Part shown: positions 55,349 to 64,000 of the stretch, piece by piece
Layout of the letters: every line of letters begins with the position of its first letter
How positions within the stretch are numbered: the stretch's first letter is position 1
NCBI GenBank assembly: GCA_029582265.1
Contig: CM055823.1
Span: 19,395,827 to 19,459,826 of the forward strand
Reading direction: 5' to 3'
DNA from: Zoroaster sp. YZ-2022
Taxonomy: Eukaryota; Echinodermata; Asteroidea; Forcipulatida; Zoroasteridae
Length of the DNA stretch: 64,000 nt
Notes under the pieces: model-generated
The model's input: only the letters and a program-made list of their open reading frames with translations
Told to the model about the DNA's origin: nothing
Database searches by the model: none
Made by a program: the position numbers and the translations under genes

Positions 55349-55760
55349 GCAGACGGTGATATATTTAGATTTACCTTGTGTGAAATAAAAGTAATATTAT
55401 GAACCCCTAAAGTAACTTCAGACGAAGAAGGGGATCCTGGAATGTGAAAGGAGGGTTCCTGCATTAACTGGTGAGTTAGTGTTAATTAACAGTGTTTTGC
55501 CTGGATTTGTAAATCGAAGTTGTCTAGAATATGTGGTTTTGTAAATGTACGGTAGCCTGAAGAGTGCATTGAAGCACATACAATAGTGTATTATAGATAA
55601 CAATCATTCCCCTAGTCTGGTTAACTAATTGGTTGATTTTTTTATTGTAACTTTGTTATTAGGTTTCTTTTGGAGATGGTAAATGGAATAAACTAAATCA
55701 GCATTTGTACTCCACATTGGCGTTATGTCCACTTTCCTCTCTTAACTGAGTTTTACTACA
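55349..55760 (+). repeat. 3' LTR
   Basis: Matches 36802-37214 over its whole length with small indels (for example a longer 'gtgagttagtgttaattaac' variant) and ends 'gagttttactaca'. The divergence between the LTRs, visible every 15-25 bp, indicates an old insertion. Confidence 0.85.
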
Positions 55761-56252
55761 CTAGTACCAATCCTCCTGAGAAATATTTTGAATCGAAATG
55801 CTGTCATCTTCGAGAACATTGTATCTTTTTGTGATTTTTGTTTTTTTGGTTAATAAAAAAAATTCCATGTTGCTAATTCTGTTGGTTATGAATGGTTTCT
55901 TGTTTTTTATGATCGTGTTGTTCAAGTTATGTTGATGATGATATGATTTATACCAAAGTCAGTTTAATATGCCGGACTTTATGTGTTCACCTTAAGGCTT
56001 ATATGTAATGCGCGTTTTCCACAATATAGCGGTATCTTGTTCATAGAAATTACGTGATATGATCATAATATCACGCCCACTTCTCACATTTAGTTCCAAA
56101 TTTAAATTTTCTCCCATAGAAAATGAAGTGCAGTACCATGTGAAAAATCAGTACCATGTGAAACTGAAAGTAGTGAAACTACTCTGCGCACTACTAACGC
56201 GCACGTTGTTAAAAACAGGATACCGCACGTGGTCGTTGCATGATCCACACAT
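55761..56252. other. No recognisable gene
   Basis: Unique sequence between the gypsy element and the satellite. 'gtaccatgtgaaa' occurs twice at 56133-56163. Confidence 0.35.
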
Positions 56253-57200
56253 GGTCGTTGCACCTTCCACACATAACAAACATATAGATGATTATGCACC
56301 TTCCACACATAACAAACATATAGATGATTATGCACCTTCCACACATAACAAACATATACATGTAGATGATTATGCACCTTCCACGCATAACAAACATATA
56401 CATGTAGATGATTATGCACCTTCCACGCATAACAAACATATACATGTAGATGATTATGCACCTTCCACGCATAACAAACATAGATGATTATGCACCTTCC
56501 ACACATAACAAACATATAGATGATTATGCACCTTCCACACATAACAAACATATAGATGATTATGCACCTTCCACACATAACAAACATATAGATGATTATG
56601 CACCTTCCACACATAACAAACATATACATGTAGATGATTATGCACCTTCCACGCATAACAAACATATACATGTAGATGATTATGCACCTTCCACGCATAA
56701 CAAACATATAGATGATTATGCACCTTCCACACATAACAAACATATAGATGATTATGCACCTTCCACACATAACAAACATATAGATGATTATGCACCTTCC
56801 ACACATAACAAACATATAGATGATTATGCACCTTCCACACATAACAAACATATACATGTACATGTAGATGATTATGCACCTTCCACGCATAACAAACATA
56901 TACATGTAGATGATTATGCACCTTCCACGCATAACAAACATATACATGTAGATGATTATGCACCTTCCACGCATAACAAACATATAGATGATTATGCACC
57001 TTCCACACATAACAAACATATACATGTAGATGATTATGCACCTTCCACGCATAACAAACATATACATGTAGATGATTATGCACCTTCCACGCACACAAAC
57101 ATATACACGTAGATGATTATGCACCTTCCACGCATAACAAACATATACATGTAGATGATTATGCACCTTCCACGCATAACAAACATATATAGTAGATGAT
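56253..57200. repeat. Satellite of linked 36- and 42-bp units, block 1
   Basis: About 24 units of 'agatgattatgcaccttcca' then 'c(a/g)cataacaaacatat'. The 36-bp form joins directly ('catatagatg'); the 42-bp form has an extra 'acatgt' ('catatacatgtagatg'). With few exceptions the 36-bp junction precedes 'cacacat' and the 42-bp junction precedes 'cacgcat', so the two variants are linked. Both lengths are multiples of three, which is why long open frames (for example 56102-57166 minus, 56450-57112 plus) run on both strands; they are not genes. Confidence 0.95.
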
Positions 57201-57204
57201 TATA

Positions 57205-57585
57205 TTGGAGTGTCGTGGCCGAGCGGTCTAGCGCACCGAACTCAAGTTCTGGTGTTGCCAGCAGCAGGGTGTGGGTTCGAGCCCCGGTCGTGACACTTGT
57301 GTCCTTGAGCAAGATACTTAACCATAATTGCTTCGTCCTTCGGATGGGACGTTAAGCCGTAGGTCCCGTGTACTAGATTAAGTAATGCACGTAAAAGAAC
57401 CCAGAACACTTATCGTGGAAGTGTAAGGGGTTTACCCCGGTATTTCTGGTTCACATTGCAAGCGCCCTTGTTTACAGGTTTCTTCAGGCTTTCGAGCTTA
57501 CAGTGCTTAAGTGCGCTTTTCTGAGGCATCCCTTGGTTTCATTACCAGAAATGATTATTATTAATAATAATAATAATAATGATTA
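57205..57585 (+). mobile_element. Full-length tRNA-headed SINE inside the satellite
   Basis: Head 'gtgtcgtggccgagcggtct' (A box), 'gtgggttcgagcccc' (B box), core 'cacttgtgtccttgagcaag', 'gcttcgtccttcggatggga', 'cgttaagccgtaggtcccgt', then a body ending in AAT triplets (57560-57580). The satellite resumes right after, and 'atgattat' is present on both sides (57195-57202 region and about 57579-57586), a likely target duplication. It shows what the truncated copies at 1497 and 44962 once looked like. Confidence 0.9.
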
Positions 57586-58797
57586 TGCACCTTCCACGCA
57601 TAACAAACATATAGATGATTATGCACCTTCCACACATAACAAACATATACATGTAGATGATTATGCACCTTCCACGCATAACAAACATATAGATGATTAT
57701 GCACCTTCCACACATAACAAACATATACATGTAGATGATTATGCACCTTCCACGCATAACAAACATATAGATGATTATGCACCTTCCACACATAACAAAC
57801 ATATACATGTAGATGATTATGCACCTTCCACGCATAACAAACATATAGATGATTATGCACCTTCCACACATAACAAACATATATAGTAGATGATTATGCA
57901 CCTTCCACACATAACAAACATATAGATGATTATGCACCTTCCACACATAACAAACATATACATGTAGATGATTATGCACCTTCCACGCATAACAAACATA
58001 TACATGTAGATGATTATGCACCTTCCACGCATAACAAACATATAGATGATTATGCACCTTCCACACATAACAAACATATAGATGATTATGCACCTTCCAC
58101 ACATAACAAACATATAGATGATTATGCACCTTCCACACATAACAAACATATACATGTAGATGATTATGCACCTTCCACGCATAACAAACATATAGATGAT
58201 TATGCACCTTCCACACATAACAAACATATAGATGATTATGCACCTTCCACACATAACAAACATATACATGTAGATGATTATGCACCTTCCACGCATAACA
58301 AACATATAGATGATTATGCACCTTCCACACATAACAAACATATATAGTAGATGATTATGCACCTTCCACACATAACAAACATATAGATGATTATGCACCT
58401 TCCACACATAACAAACATATACATGTAGATGATTATGCACCTTCCACGCATAACAAACATATACATGTAGATGATTATGCACCTTCCACGCATAACAAAC
58501 ATATAGATGATTATGCACCTTCCACACATAACAAACATATACATGTAGATGATTATGCACCTTCCACGCATAACAAACATATATAGTAGATGATTATGCA
58601 CCTTCCACGCATAACAAACATATATATGATTATGCACCTTCCACACATAACAAACATATAGATGATTATGCACCTTCCACACATAACAAACATATAGATG
58701 ATTATGCACCTTCCACACATAACAAACATATAGCTGATTATGCACCTTCCACGCATAACAAACGTACATGTAGATGATTATGCACCTTCCACACATT
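57586..58797. repeat. Satellite of linked 36- and 42-bp units, block 2
   Basis: About 31 more units in the same orientation and phase as block 1. A third junction type 'catatatagtagatg' occurs at about 57880, 58340 and 58580. Towards the end the linkage between junction type and the cac(a/g)cat base breaks down (last two or three units). It ends with 'cacacattgatttttctttc'. Confidence 0.95.
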
Positions 58798-58964
58798 GAT
58801 TTTTCTTTCTTGCATTTTTTACCTTCTACGGAAGTTTAAATTACCAACCGAGTTGCCACGTTACTGAAAAGGGAGTTCCTTGGAAACACGGAATTCAATT
58901 AGGCATAATGGTGTAATCTGGTGCAATACTGTGTTACATTAGGTTACACGCATTTACAATACAT

Positions 58965-59655
58965 TTAGGTTGGATCTACATTTAGGGCTCATTTTGGATC
59001 TACATTTAGATCAGATCTACATTTAGGGCTCAGTTTGGATCTACATTAGATCGGATCTACATTTACATAGAATATATATTTGAGGCTCAGTTTGGATGTA
59101 CATTTAGGTCGATCTACATTTACGTAGGATCTACATTTAGGGCTCAGTTTGGATCTACATTTAGATTGGATCTACATTTACGTAGGATCTACATTTAGGG
59201 CTCAGTTTGGATCTACATTTAGGTTGATCTACATGTACGTAGGATCTACATTTAGGGCTCAGTTTGAATCTACATTTACGTAGAATCTACATGTAGGGCT
59301 CAGTTTGGATCTACATTTAGGTCGATCTACATTTACGTAAGATCTACATTTAGGGCTCAGTTTGAATCTACATTTACGTAGGATCTACATTTAGGGCTCA
59401 GTTTGGATCTCCATTTAGGTCGATCTACATTTAGGGCTCAATTTGGATCTACATTTAGGTCGATCTATATTTAGGACTCTGTTTTGGATCTACAATTACG
59501 TAGGGTCTACATTTATGGCTCAGTTTGGATATAAATTTAGGTCGATCTACATTTAGGGCTCAGTTTGGATCTACATTTACGTAGGATCTACATTTAGGGC
59601 TCAGTTTGAATCTACATTTACGTAGGATCTACATTTAGGGCTCGGTTTGGATCTA
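58965..59655. repeat. Tandem repeat 'ggatctacatttagggctcagttt'
   Basis: Complex array of about 16 units. The core 'gatctacattta' alternates between three continuations: 'gggctcagtttg', 'ggtc' and 'cgtag'. This gives a higher-order period of roughly 55-80 bp. It is rich in GATC. Non-coding. Confidence 0.9.
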
Positions 59656-60277
59656 TGGCACCAACCTATTCGCCCCGTGTATATCATAGCCCTCTAGCAG
59701 AATGTCTTCAGCTGTGAGCTTCGGGCTTTACGCGGTTCCGTTTACAACCTCTTTACTGTACAAACATATGACAACAGTATGGTCGCGGCGGAGTCACATG
59801 AATGATTAAATAAAGTCATTTTAAATGCAAACCGGACATTCTCACTGCTGAATTCCACCCTCTCATCCATTACTTTCCAAATCTCATACCTTTTTCCTAT
59901 GTTTTTAACCTCTTGCTGCATTTATCTTTGTTTTTTTACCTGAAAAAGGAGATCTCAGCGGCCATTTTGTTAGAAATTTTCAAAGTGAAAACTTTTCCCC
60001 GTAACCGTTAATACTAGAATGGAGCCAGTAGCGCACGCGAACGGTTAACCAGTGATATACTAACTTTCCTACGTCACAGCCATAGTTACGGTAGCCAAAT
60101 TATGGGCGATTCAATGTTTGTTTTAAATACTGTACTTATTGAAAAACATTGATAAAATCAACATACTTTACCAAGTGGGCAGAATCTCTTGCTAAACATG
60201 TTTAAAATTGTTGCTCACTAATGGCCGTTCATATAAAATGGTGCTAACAATACAAAATGCCCTTCGCGAACCCCTAT
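59656..60277. other. No recognisable gene
   Basis: Unique sequence with a GC-richer patch near 59660-59760. No supported frame. Confidence 0.35.
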
Positions 60278-60760
60278 GGGTGCACCCCACTAAATAGTGA
60301 GGAATTCATGCGCCGAGTTGTTTATCATAAAGTGTATGTCCTCAAATGTTTCTGAAAAACAAAGAATTGAGGCCCATACATTTGATGAATTGTGTTAAAA
60401 ATGGCCCAATATCATAACCTGGGATCCTTGACTTCCAACTGTGAGTACTTTGGATACACTAGGCCCTGAAAAAGTAGTCCTAATTTGATTTCAAGCGTAA
60501 GGCCTTTTTCCAAAATGGCTGCTTTTCACTGTGGTCGTTTTCATTACAGTAGAGGGTGGTTTTCATTGGGATGAGGATAACTCCCTGGAAACCTGGACTT
60601 TAGACAGTAAATAGAAAATAAAATAAAAGGTTATATATCGATCAATATTTTTTCTCTTGGTTTTAAAAACTGTGGGTCTTTTAAATATTTTTCAACGATT
60701 TTTTAATATTTTGTGTTTCAGCACTGTTTACTATGGGAGTTTATTTAGTGGGGTGCACCC
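60278..60760. mobile_element. Small element with 19-bp perfect terminal inverted repeats
   Basis: 'gggtgcaccccactaaata' at 60278-60296 is the exact reverse complement of 60742-60760. The 483-bp interior is non-coding. No matching target duplication is obvious, so it may be a MITE or an inverted-repeat relic. Confidence 0.65.
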
Positions 60761-60764
60761 TTAA

Positions 60765-61589
60765 TATCATGGTCAACCGATTAAGTGCAGAAAAGGGGTT
60801 TTATGTGGATACAAACTGCAACCGTAACAGTTTCCCCTTTAAGAGTTTTCATCAAACGGTAAAACGTATTTAATTATTAATATTTTTGCAGACAAGTGGA
60901 GCTTGGGTGTACCCCAGAGTAATATTCAAGACTCATTAAATATTAAACCTAAACAGGTACACGTAGTGATCATCCTGAGAAAGAATTTCGTCTGAAGTGT
61001 TTTCATTCTTCGAAAAAACAAGAATGTCGAATTTACACACACACAAAGACATGCCGTCCTGCAATTATGTGTTAAAACACTAAAAAACATAAATATCATG
61101 TAACTGTATTTCGTCGTTTTCTTAAAAAACATGGAGTTGAAATGAACATACGTTACATAATACCAATAATACCAATCTTCCGTTGTTTTAAATTTTTGAA
61201 GGATTTAATTACGCATTACAATTAAAGAACCTGGAAAAAATACTTGACAGCAATAATCAATTAGAGTAAATACTTAACTACAATAAATACTTAATCACAA
61301 TCAAGAAGCTGAAATTAAAACACTTCAGTAACACATTACATTTAACTCCAATTATCTATGTATCATTATCTGAGTAACAACTAAATGTAATGTAAGGTTT
61401 GCCAACAAAATCGTTCAGTTTTGAAATTCCTTCAATATGTTGACCGTATTGGCAATTCCTCTGAAACATTTGACATGTTAGTTGATTTGCATTCTGTAAG
61501 CTTGACTTTCAATCTGTGATTATTGAGATCTTGAATGAAACTAAGTTATATATCTGGCACACAATGTGTTTATTGTGTGCTACACAATG
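60765..61589. other. No recognisable gene
   Basis: AT-rich unique DNA. The minus frame at 60926-61132 (68 codons) has no family resemblance. Confidence 0.35.
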
Positions 61590-61960
61590 TATTATATCAC
61601 TATGTATTCCTTACTCAAATTACCAAAGATACACCAAAGCTCTACTAAGCCAAATGTGTTAAACTCGAAACTGTCATGAACTGTAGTATGTCAATACATT
61701 ACCGCAAAATCACAGTTTAACATCATCATGGACTTTGTCAAACATTTAGTTTATTTAAATTAAACGACCGGAATGGCTATGTATTCCTTACTCAAATTAC
61801 CAAAGATACACTAAATCTCTACTAAGCCATAACTGCAAAATGTGTTAATTCGAAACTGTCATGAACTGCACATTAAATTACTTCTCAATAGCTCACCGTA
61901 AAATCTCAATAGCCATTTTTCTCGTTAGTTTAACATCATGGACTTTGTCTAATCCTACTG
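61590..61960. repeat. Direct duplication of ~180 bp
   Basis: 'tatgtattccttactcaaat' then 'taccaaagatacac' begins at 61601 and again at 61778. Both copies continue with 'tctactaagcca', 'cgaaactgtcatgaactg' and 'agtttaacatcat..atggactttgtc'. Confidence 0.85.
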
Positions 61961-62085
61961 TAAACAACTTTTGTATCAATTTGCTTTCTTGAACTTTCTT
62001 GAAATTCCATGAAGAGGGCCAATTTCATTTGTTTTACTCAATAAATAATAATTCATCACCGCTACACACATTCAGGGAATATATT

Positions 62086-62224
62086 GTGTGGAATCAACAT
62101 TTTAAAAAGTTCGGTGAGTGACAACTCTTTATAAAGTTGGATTTAACTTGTAAAAGTGTTGAATTAACATTGATAAAGTTAAACTTAACTTGACTCCGTG
62201 TTTTTAAAAGGTTGATTCCACACC
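62086..62224. mobile_element. MITE-like hairpin element
   Basis: 'gtgtggaatcaacattttaa' at 62086 and the reverse complement of the right end 'gtgtggaatcaaccttttaa' match over about 20 bp with one change. The interior has 'ttaacttg / aacttaac' words in both orientations. About 140 bp, non-coding. Confidence 0.7.
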
Positions 62225-62684
62225 TTAGTTTTACGAGTATACACACAGCTGAAACTTTAATATGAACAATATAATGTCGGTACGTTTGACGTTACTTTAA
62301 TAAAAACAGTACATATAATAAATACCATTCATAATTGCCCAAGACAGATAAGAAAATCTGATCACGTGGGGTGTATCAAGGGATGGTAAAGACAAGGCCT
62401 ATCAAAATTAGAGCAGCGCGTATGTGCGTCACGCGCCAGCTGTTCTATTAGCCGGCGTATGACGGGCGACACGGATTTGAACCAAACAAGGGGACGAAGT
62501 TTGTTTCGCATCACACTGACTCATGTACTTTGAAAGTCTTTCATTTGTCCCCAAAACGTGGAGTTGGCTATTGCTAGTTTTTCTTAAAAATTTGTTTTTA
62601 TTTGTTTATTTTTAAAAACTTTTTTATTTATTTAATTTTTAAACTGAATCTATACAGGCATTTATTAATAAGAATAAAAGATTG

Positions 62685-62835
62685 GCGTTTTGTCTTTACC
62701 GCATGATAATGAACGGTTGTGCGTGGCTACAGGCGATAAAGTACCTCACCTTCAGCTGGTTCCTTTATCGCATGTGACCACGACCAAAGCTGGTCATTAC
62801 CGTACGGTAAAGACCACGCGACAAACGTTTATCTC
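62685..62835. repeat. Imperfect foldback of ~140 bp
   Basis: 'cgttttgtctttaccgcatg' (62687) pairs with the complement of 'ggtaaagaccacgcgacaaa' (62806-62825); inner words 'gcgataaag / tttatcgc' and 'gtggctac / gtgaccac' extend the symmetry. GC-richer than its surroundings. The plus frame 62690-62884 crosses it and is not a gene. Confidence 0.55.
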
Positions 62836-63394
62836 CTTATTACATAATATTAAATATACTGAATATAATGACTATAATTATTAAATAATTAAATATTGAA
62901 CTTAAGAAGTTTCGAGTGCCAATAACAAAAGTTAATCAATATCCTTAATGAAAAGCCACATTCCAAAAATCTGCGTAAGGCCACATGACATTTATTAACA
63001 CAATGTTTCTCTGTAACATTGAGAAAGTGGTAATTTAATCAAGGTTAAACTGAGTGTTCACCATTGGTAATTACCTGAAAAGATACAAGCTTAATTGGTT
63101 CTGAAATGGATCATCAGCTAATGATTCATTAGAATGAATACGCTACAAATAATCTAAATGCATTTTAATTTTTTTTCTTAAACAACACTACGAAATAAGC
63201 TGAAACTTTCACAAGCACACATCTCTTGTTTCTTAAAAAGTATGGATGCGTTTACAGACATTTTACCAAGAATTCTAAATCTGATTTTCTTTTTTACAAA
63301 AACCGACACATTTTTAAAACTGTTTTAGTTTACAATTATAGATTATAAAGTATTTGAATGTTATAAATTATCCTAGGAGCAATATTGCCAACAG
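62836..63394. other. No recognisable gene
   Basis: AT-rich unique DNA, possibly intron or downstream flank of the GPCR gene. Confidence 0.35.
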
Positions 63395-63490
63395 GATGTA
63401 CAACCTAACCCAGGTTGGACTTTCACCTTCGTGTACTATGGTGACAGTGTGTACAGACCATAAATTAAATGCAGACCATGTGACCCAAAA
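63395..63490. repeat. Dispersed repeat shared with 29440-29600
   Basis: 'acccaggttggactttcacc' then 'ttcgtgtacta' matches the complement of 29510-29545. Downstream 'catgtgacccaaaacaaaaa' also matches 'catgtaacccaaacaaaaa' at 29582-29600 in direct orientation, so the family has an internally rearranged structure. Confidence 0.55.
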
Positions 63491-63805
63491 CAAAAATGAA
63501 CTTGAACGATGAGGGAATACCTCTTTTAATTTGAAGATTTGTAATTATTTTTATATAATATATTTTAAATAATATCAATGATAAAATTCATCAAAATGTC
63601 AATATTTTGTTCAAGAAACAAAAACATATGAACTACGTTTTGACAAAGTGTACCATTTGAATAGCCAAAAAAAGGTTTTAAAAATATCTGCGTTAAATCA
63701 AGGTATTTGAAAATATTTGGCTTTAATTTGGGATATTAAGTCTTAAGATAATGGTTCAGAGGCAGGCAGTCTTTAGTTTTCAAGACAAAAGTGTTAAATT
63801 TGTGT
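63491..63805 (-). other. Probable 3' UTR of the GPCR gene
   Basis: AT-rich sequence directly after the stop codon on the minus strand. I saw no unambiguous poly(A) signal. Confidence 0.4.
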
Positions 63806-64000
63806 TTATAATTGTGCCATGTTTAGACCTATCGGACGGTTGTTGGATTTGGCATTTTGAATCTTATTGGCAACTGCAGTGACGATTGTATATAGATATG
63901 GATTCACTGATGAGTTGATTGGTAGTATAAATACGGAAATCCAGGCATACATTTCAAGACTGATCTGCACTGCATTGGACTGCGAGAGAATCCCCATGAT
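63806..64000 (-). CDS. C-terminal exon of an LGR/relaxin-receptor-like GPCR (partial)
   Basis: The minus-strand frame stays open to the window edge and stops with TAA at 63806-63808. It encodes the end of a rhodopsin-family receptor: 'VQISLEMYAWISVFILP' is the extracellular end and first half of helix 7, 'INSSVNPYLYTI' contains the NPxxY motif (N-P-Y-L-Y), and a short basic tail 'NKIQNAKSNNRPIG' follows. The 'YAWxxVFxLPINSxxNPxLYT' pattern is characteristic of leucine-rich-repeat receptors of the relaxin receptor/GRL101 group. Signals across the plasma membrane through G proteins in relatives. The rest of the gene lies beyond 64000; the Met at 63995-63997 is internal. No damage is visible. 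Confidence 0.75.
   Translation of the reverse strand: MMGILSQSNAVQISLEMYAWISVFILPINSSVNPYLYTIVTAVANKIQNAKSNNRPIGLNMAQL

Larger units (their letters stand above)
36802..55760 (+). mobile_element. Ty3/gypsy LTR retrotransposon with nested insertions
   Basis: Two direct repeats of about 412 bp (36802-37214 and 55349-55760) enclose gag, protease, RT, RNase H, integrase and a downstream SGNH-like frame, all on the plus strand. Protease before RT and integrase after RNase H is the Ty3/gypsy order. Two insertion complexes (42519-45112 and 45570-54121) stretch the element from about 7.8 kb to 19 kb. Frameshifts and stops occur in gag, between RT blocks, in the integrase and in the SGNH frame, so it is dead. 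No matching target duplication was found outside the LTRs (tgcga on the left, ctagt on the right). Confidence 0.85.

Noticed and set aside
57205..57300. Possible tRNA-Leu/Ser gene
   Set aside because: Followed by the SINE core and triplet tail and present in truncated copies elsewhere in the window.
56102..58796. Long open frames on both strands (up to 354 codons) repeating DDYAPSTHNKH or CYAWKVHNHL
   Set aside because: They arise from satellite units of 36 and 42 bp without stops; they occur on both strands and several frames and have no gene context.

Overview
The window looks like repeat-rich nuclear DNA from an invertebrate deuterostome, most likely an echinoderm or a close relative. This is an inference from its families: tRNA-headed SINEs with a 'cacttgtgtccttgagcaag' core, a Tx1-like LINE, a Ty3/gypsy element, a tyrosine-recombinase element and an LGR/relaxin-receptor-like 7TM exon. 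It is AT-rich and intron-like, with no bacterial gene organisation. Nearly all long reading frames belong to mobile elements or to satellites whose period is a multiple of three. Host coding sequence is limited to a terminal GPCR exon at the right edge (63806-64000, minus) and probably three small phase-0 exons of an unidentified gene (16756-17529, minus).

Layout. 1-6110: two SINEs, then a ~45-50 bp AT-rich minisatellite split by a decayed L1/Tx1-type LINE that lacks its 3' half. 5650-15080: sequence with inflated homopolymer runs, probably low-quality consensus, which still carries a second SINE copy and a shredded LINE reverse transcriptase. 15100-18660: possible host exons, a Penelope-like 3' end, minisatellites and a SINE. 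18660-22930: a decayed tyrosine-recombinase element, then a 1.7-kb inverted-repeat element rich in gttgggccaacgt words. 23450-29600: minisatellites, duplications, a SINE and a GC-rich array of six CCGCGG palindromes. 29621-35943: a 6.3-kb element bounded by ~400 bp inverted repeats, holding a nested foldback, a 53-bp tandem array, a retrocopy-like C2H2 zinc-finger gene and an inverted minisatellite.

36802-55760 is one Ty3/gypsy retrotransposon whose two ~412-bp LTRs lie 19 kb apart because of nested insertions. A SINE sits in the integrase end and was itself split by a LINE. A non-autonomous hAT-like element (45570-54121, 8-bp duplication gtgtgtgt) sits downstream and contains an essentially full-length Tx1-like LINE (45941-52540). 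After removal of the inserts the gypsy element has gag, protease, RT, RNase H, integrase and, in the position where some relatives carry env, an SGNH-hydrolase-like reading frame. It is broken by frameshifts and stops throughout.

56253-58797 is a satellite of linked 36- and 42-bp units interrupted by a SINE. 58965-59655 is a second tandem array. The rest holds short inverted-repeat elements and the GPCR exon.

The best candidates for something undescribed are the SGNH frame in the gypsy element, the 6.3-kb inverted-repeat element and the CCGCGG palindrome array. All coordinates were read by eye; boundaries without a stated duplication are approximate.
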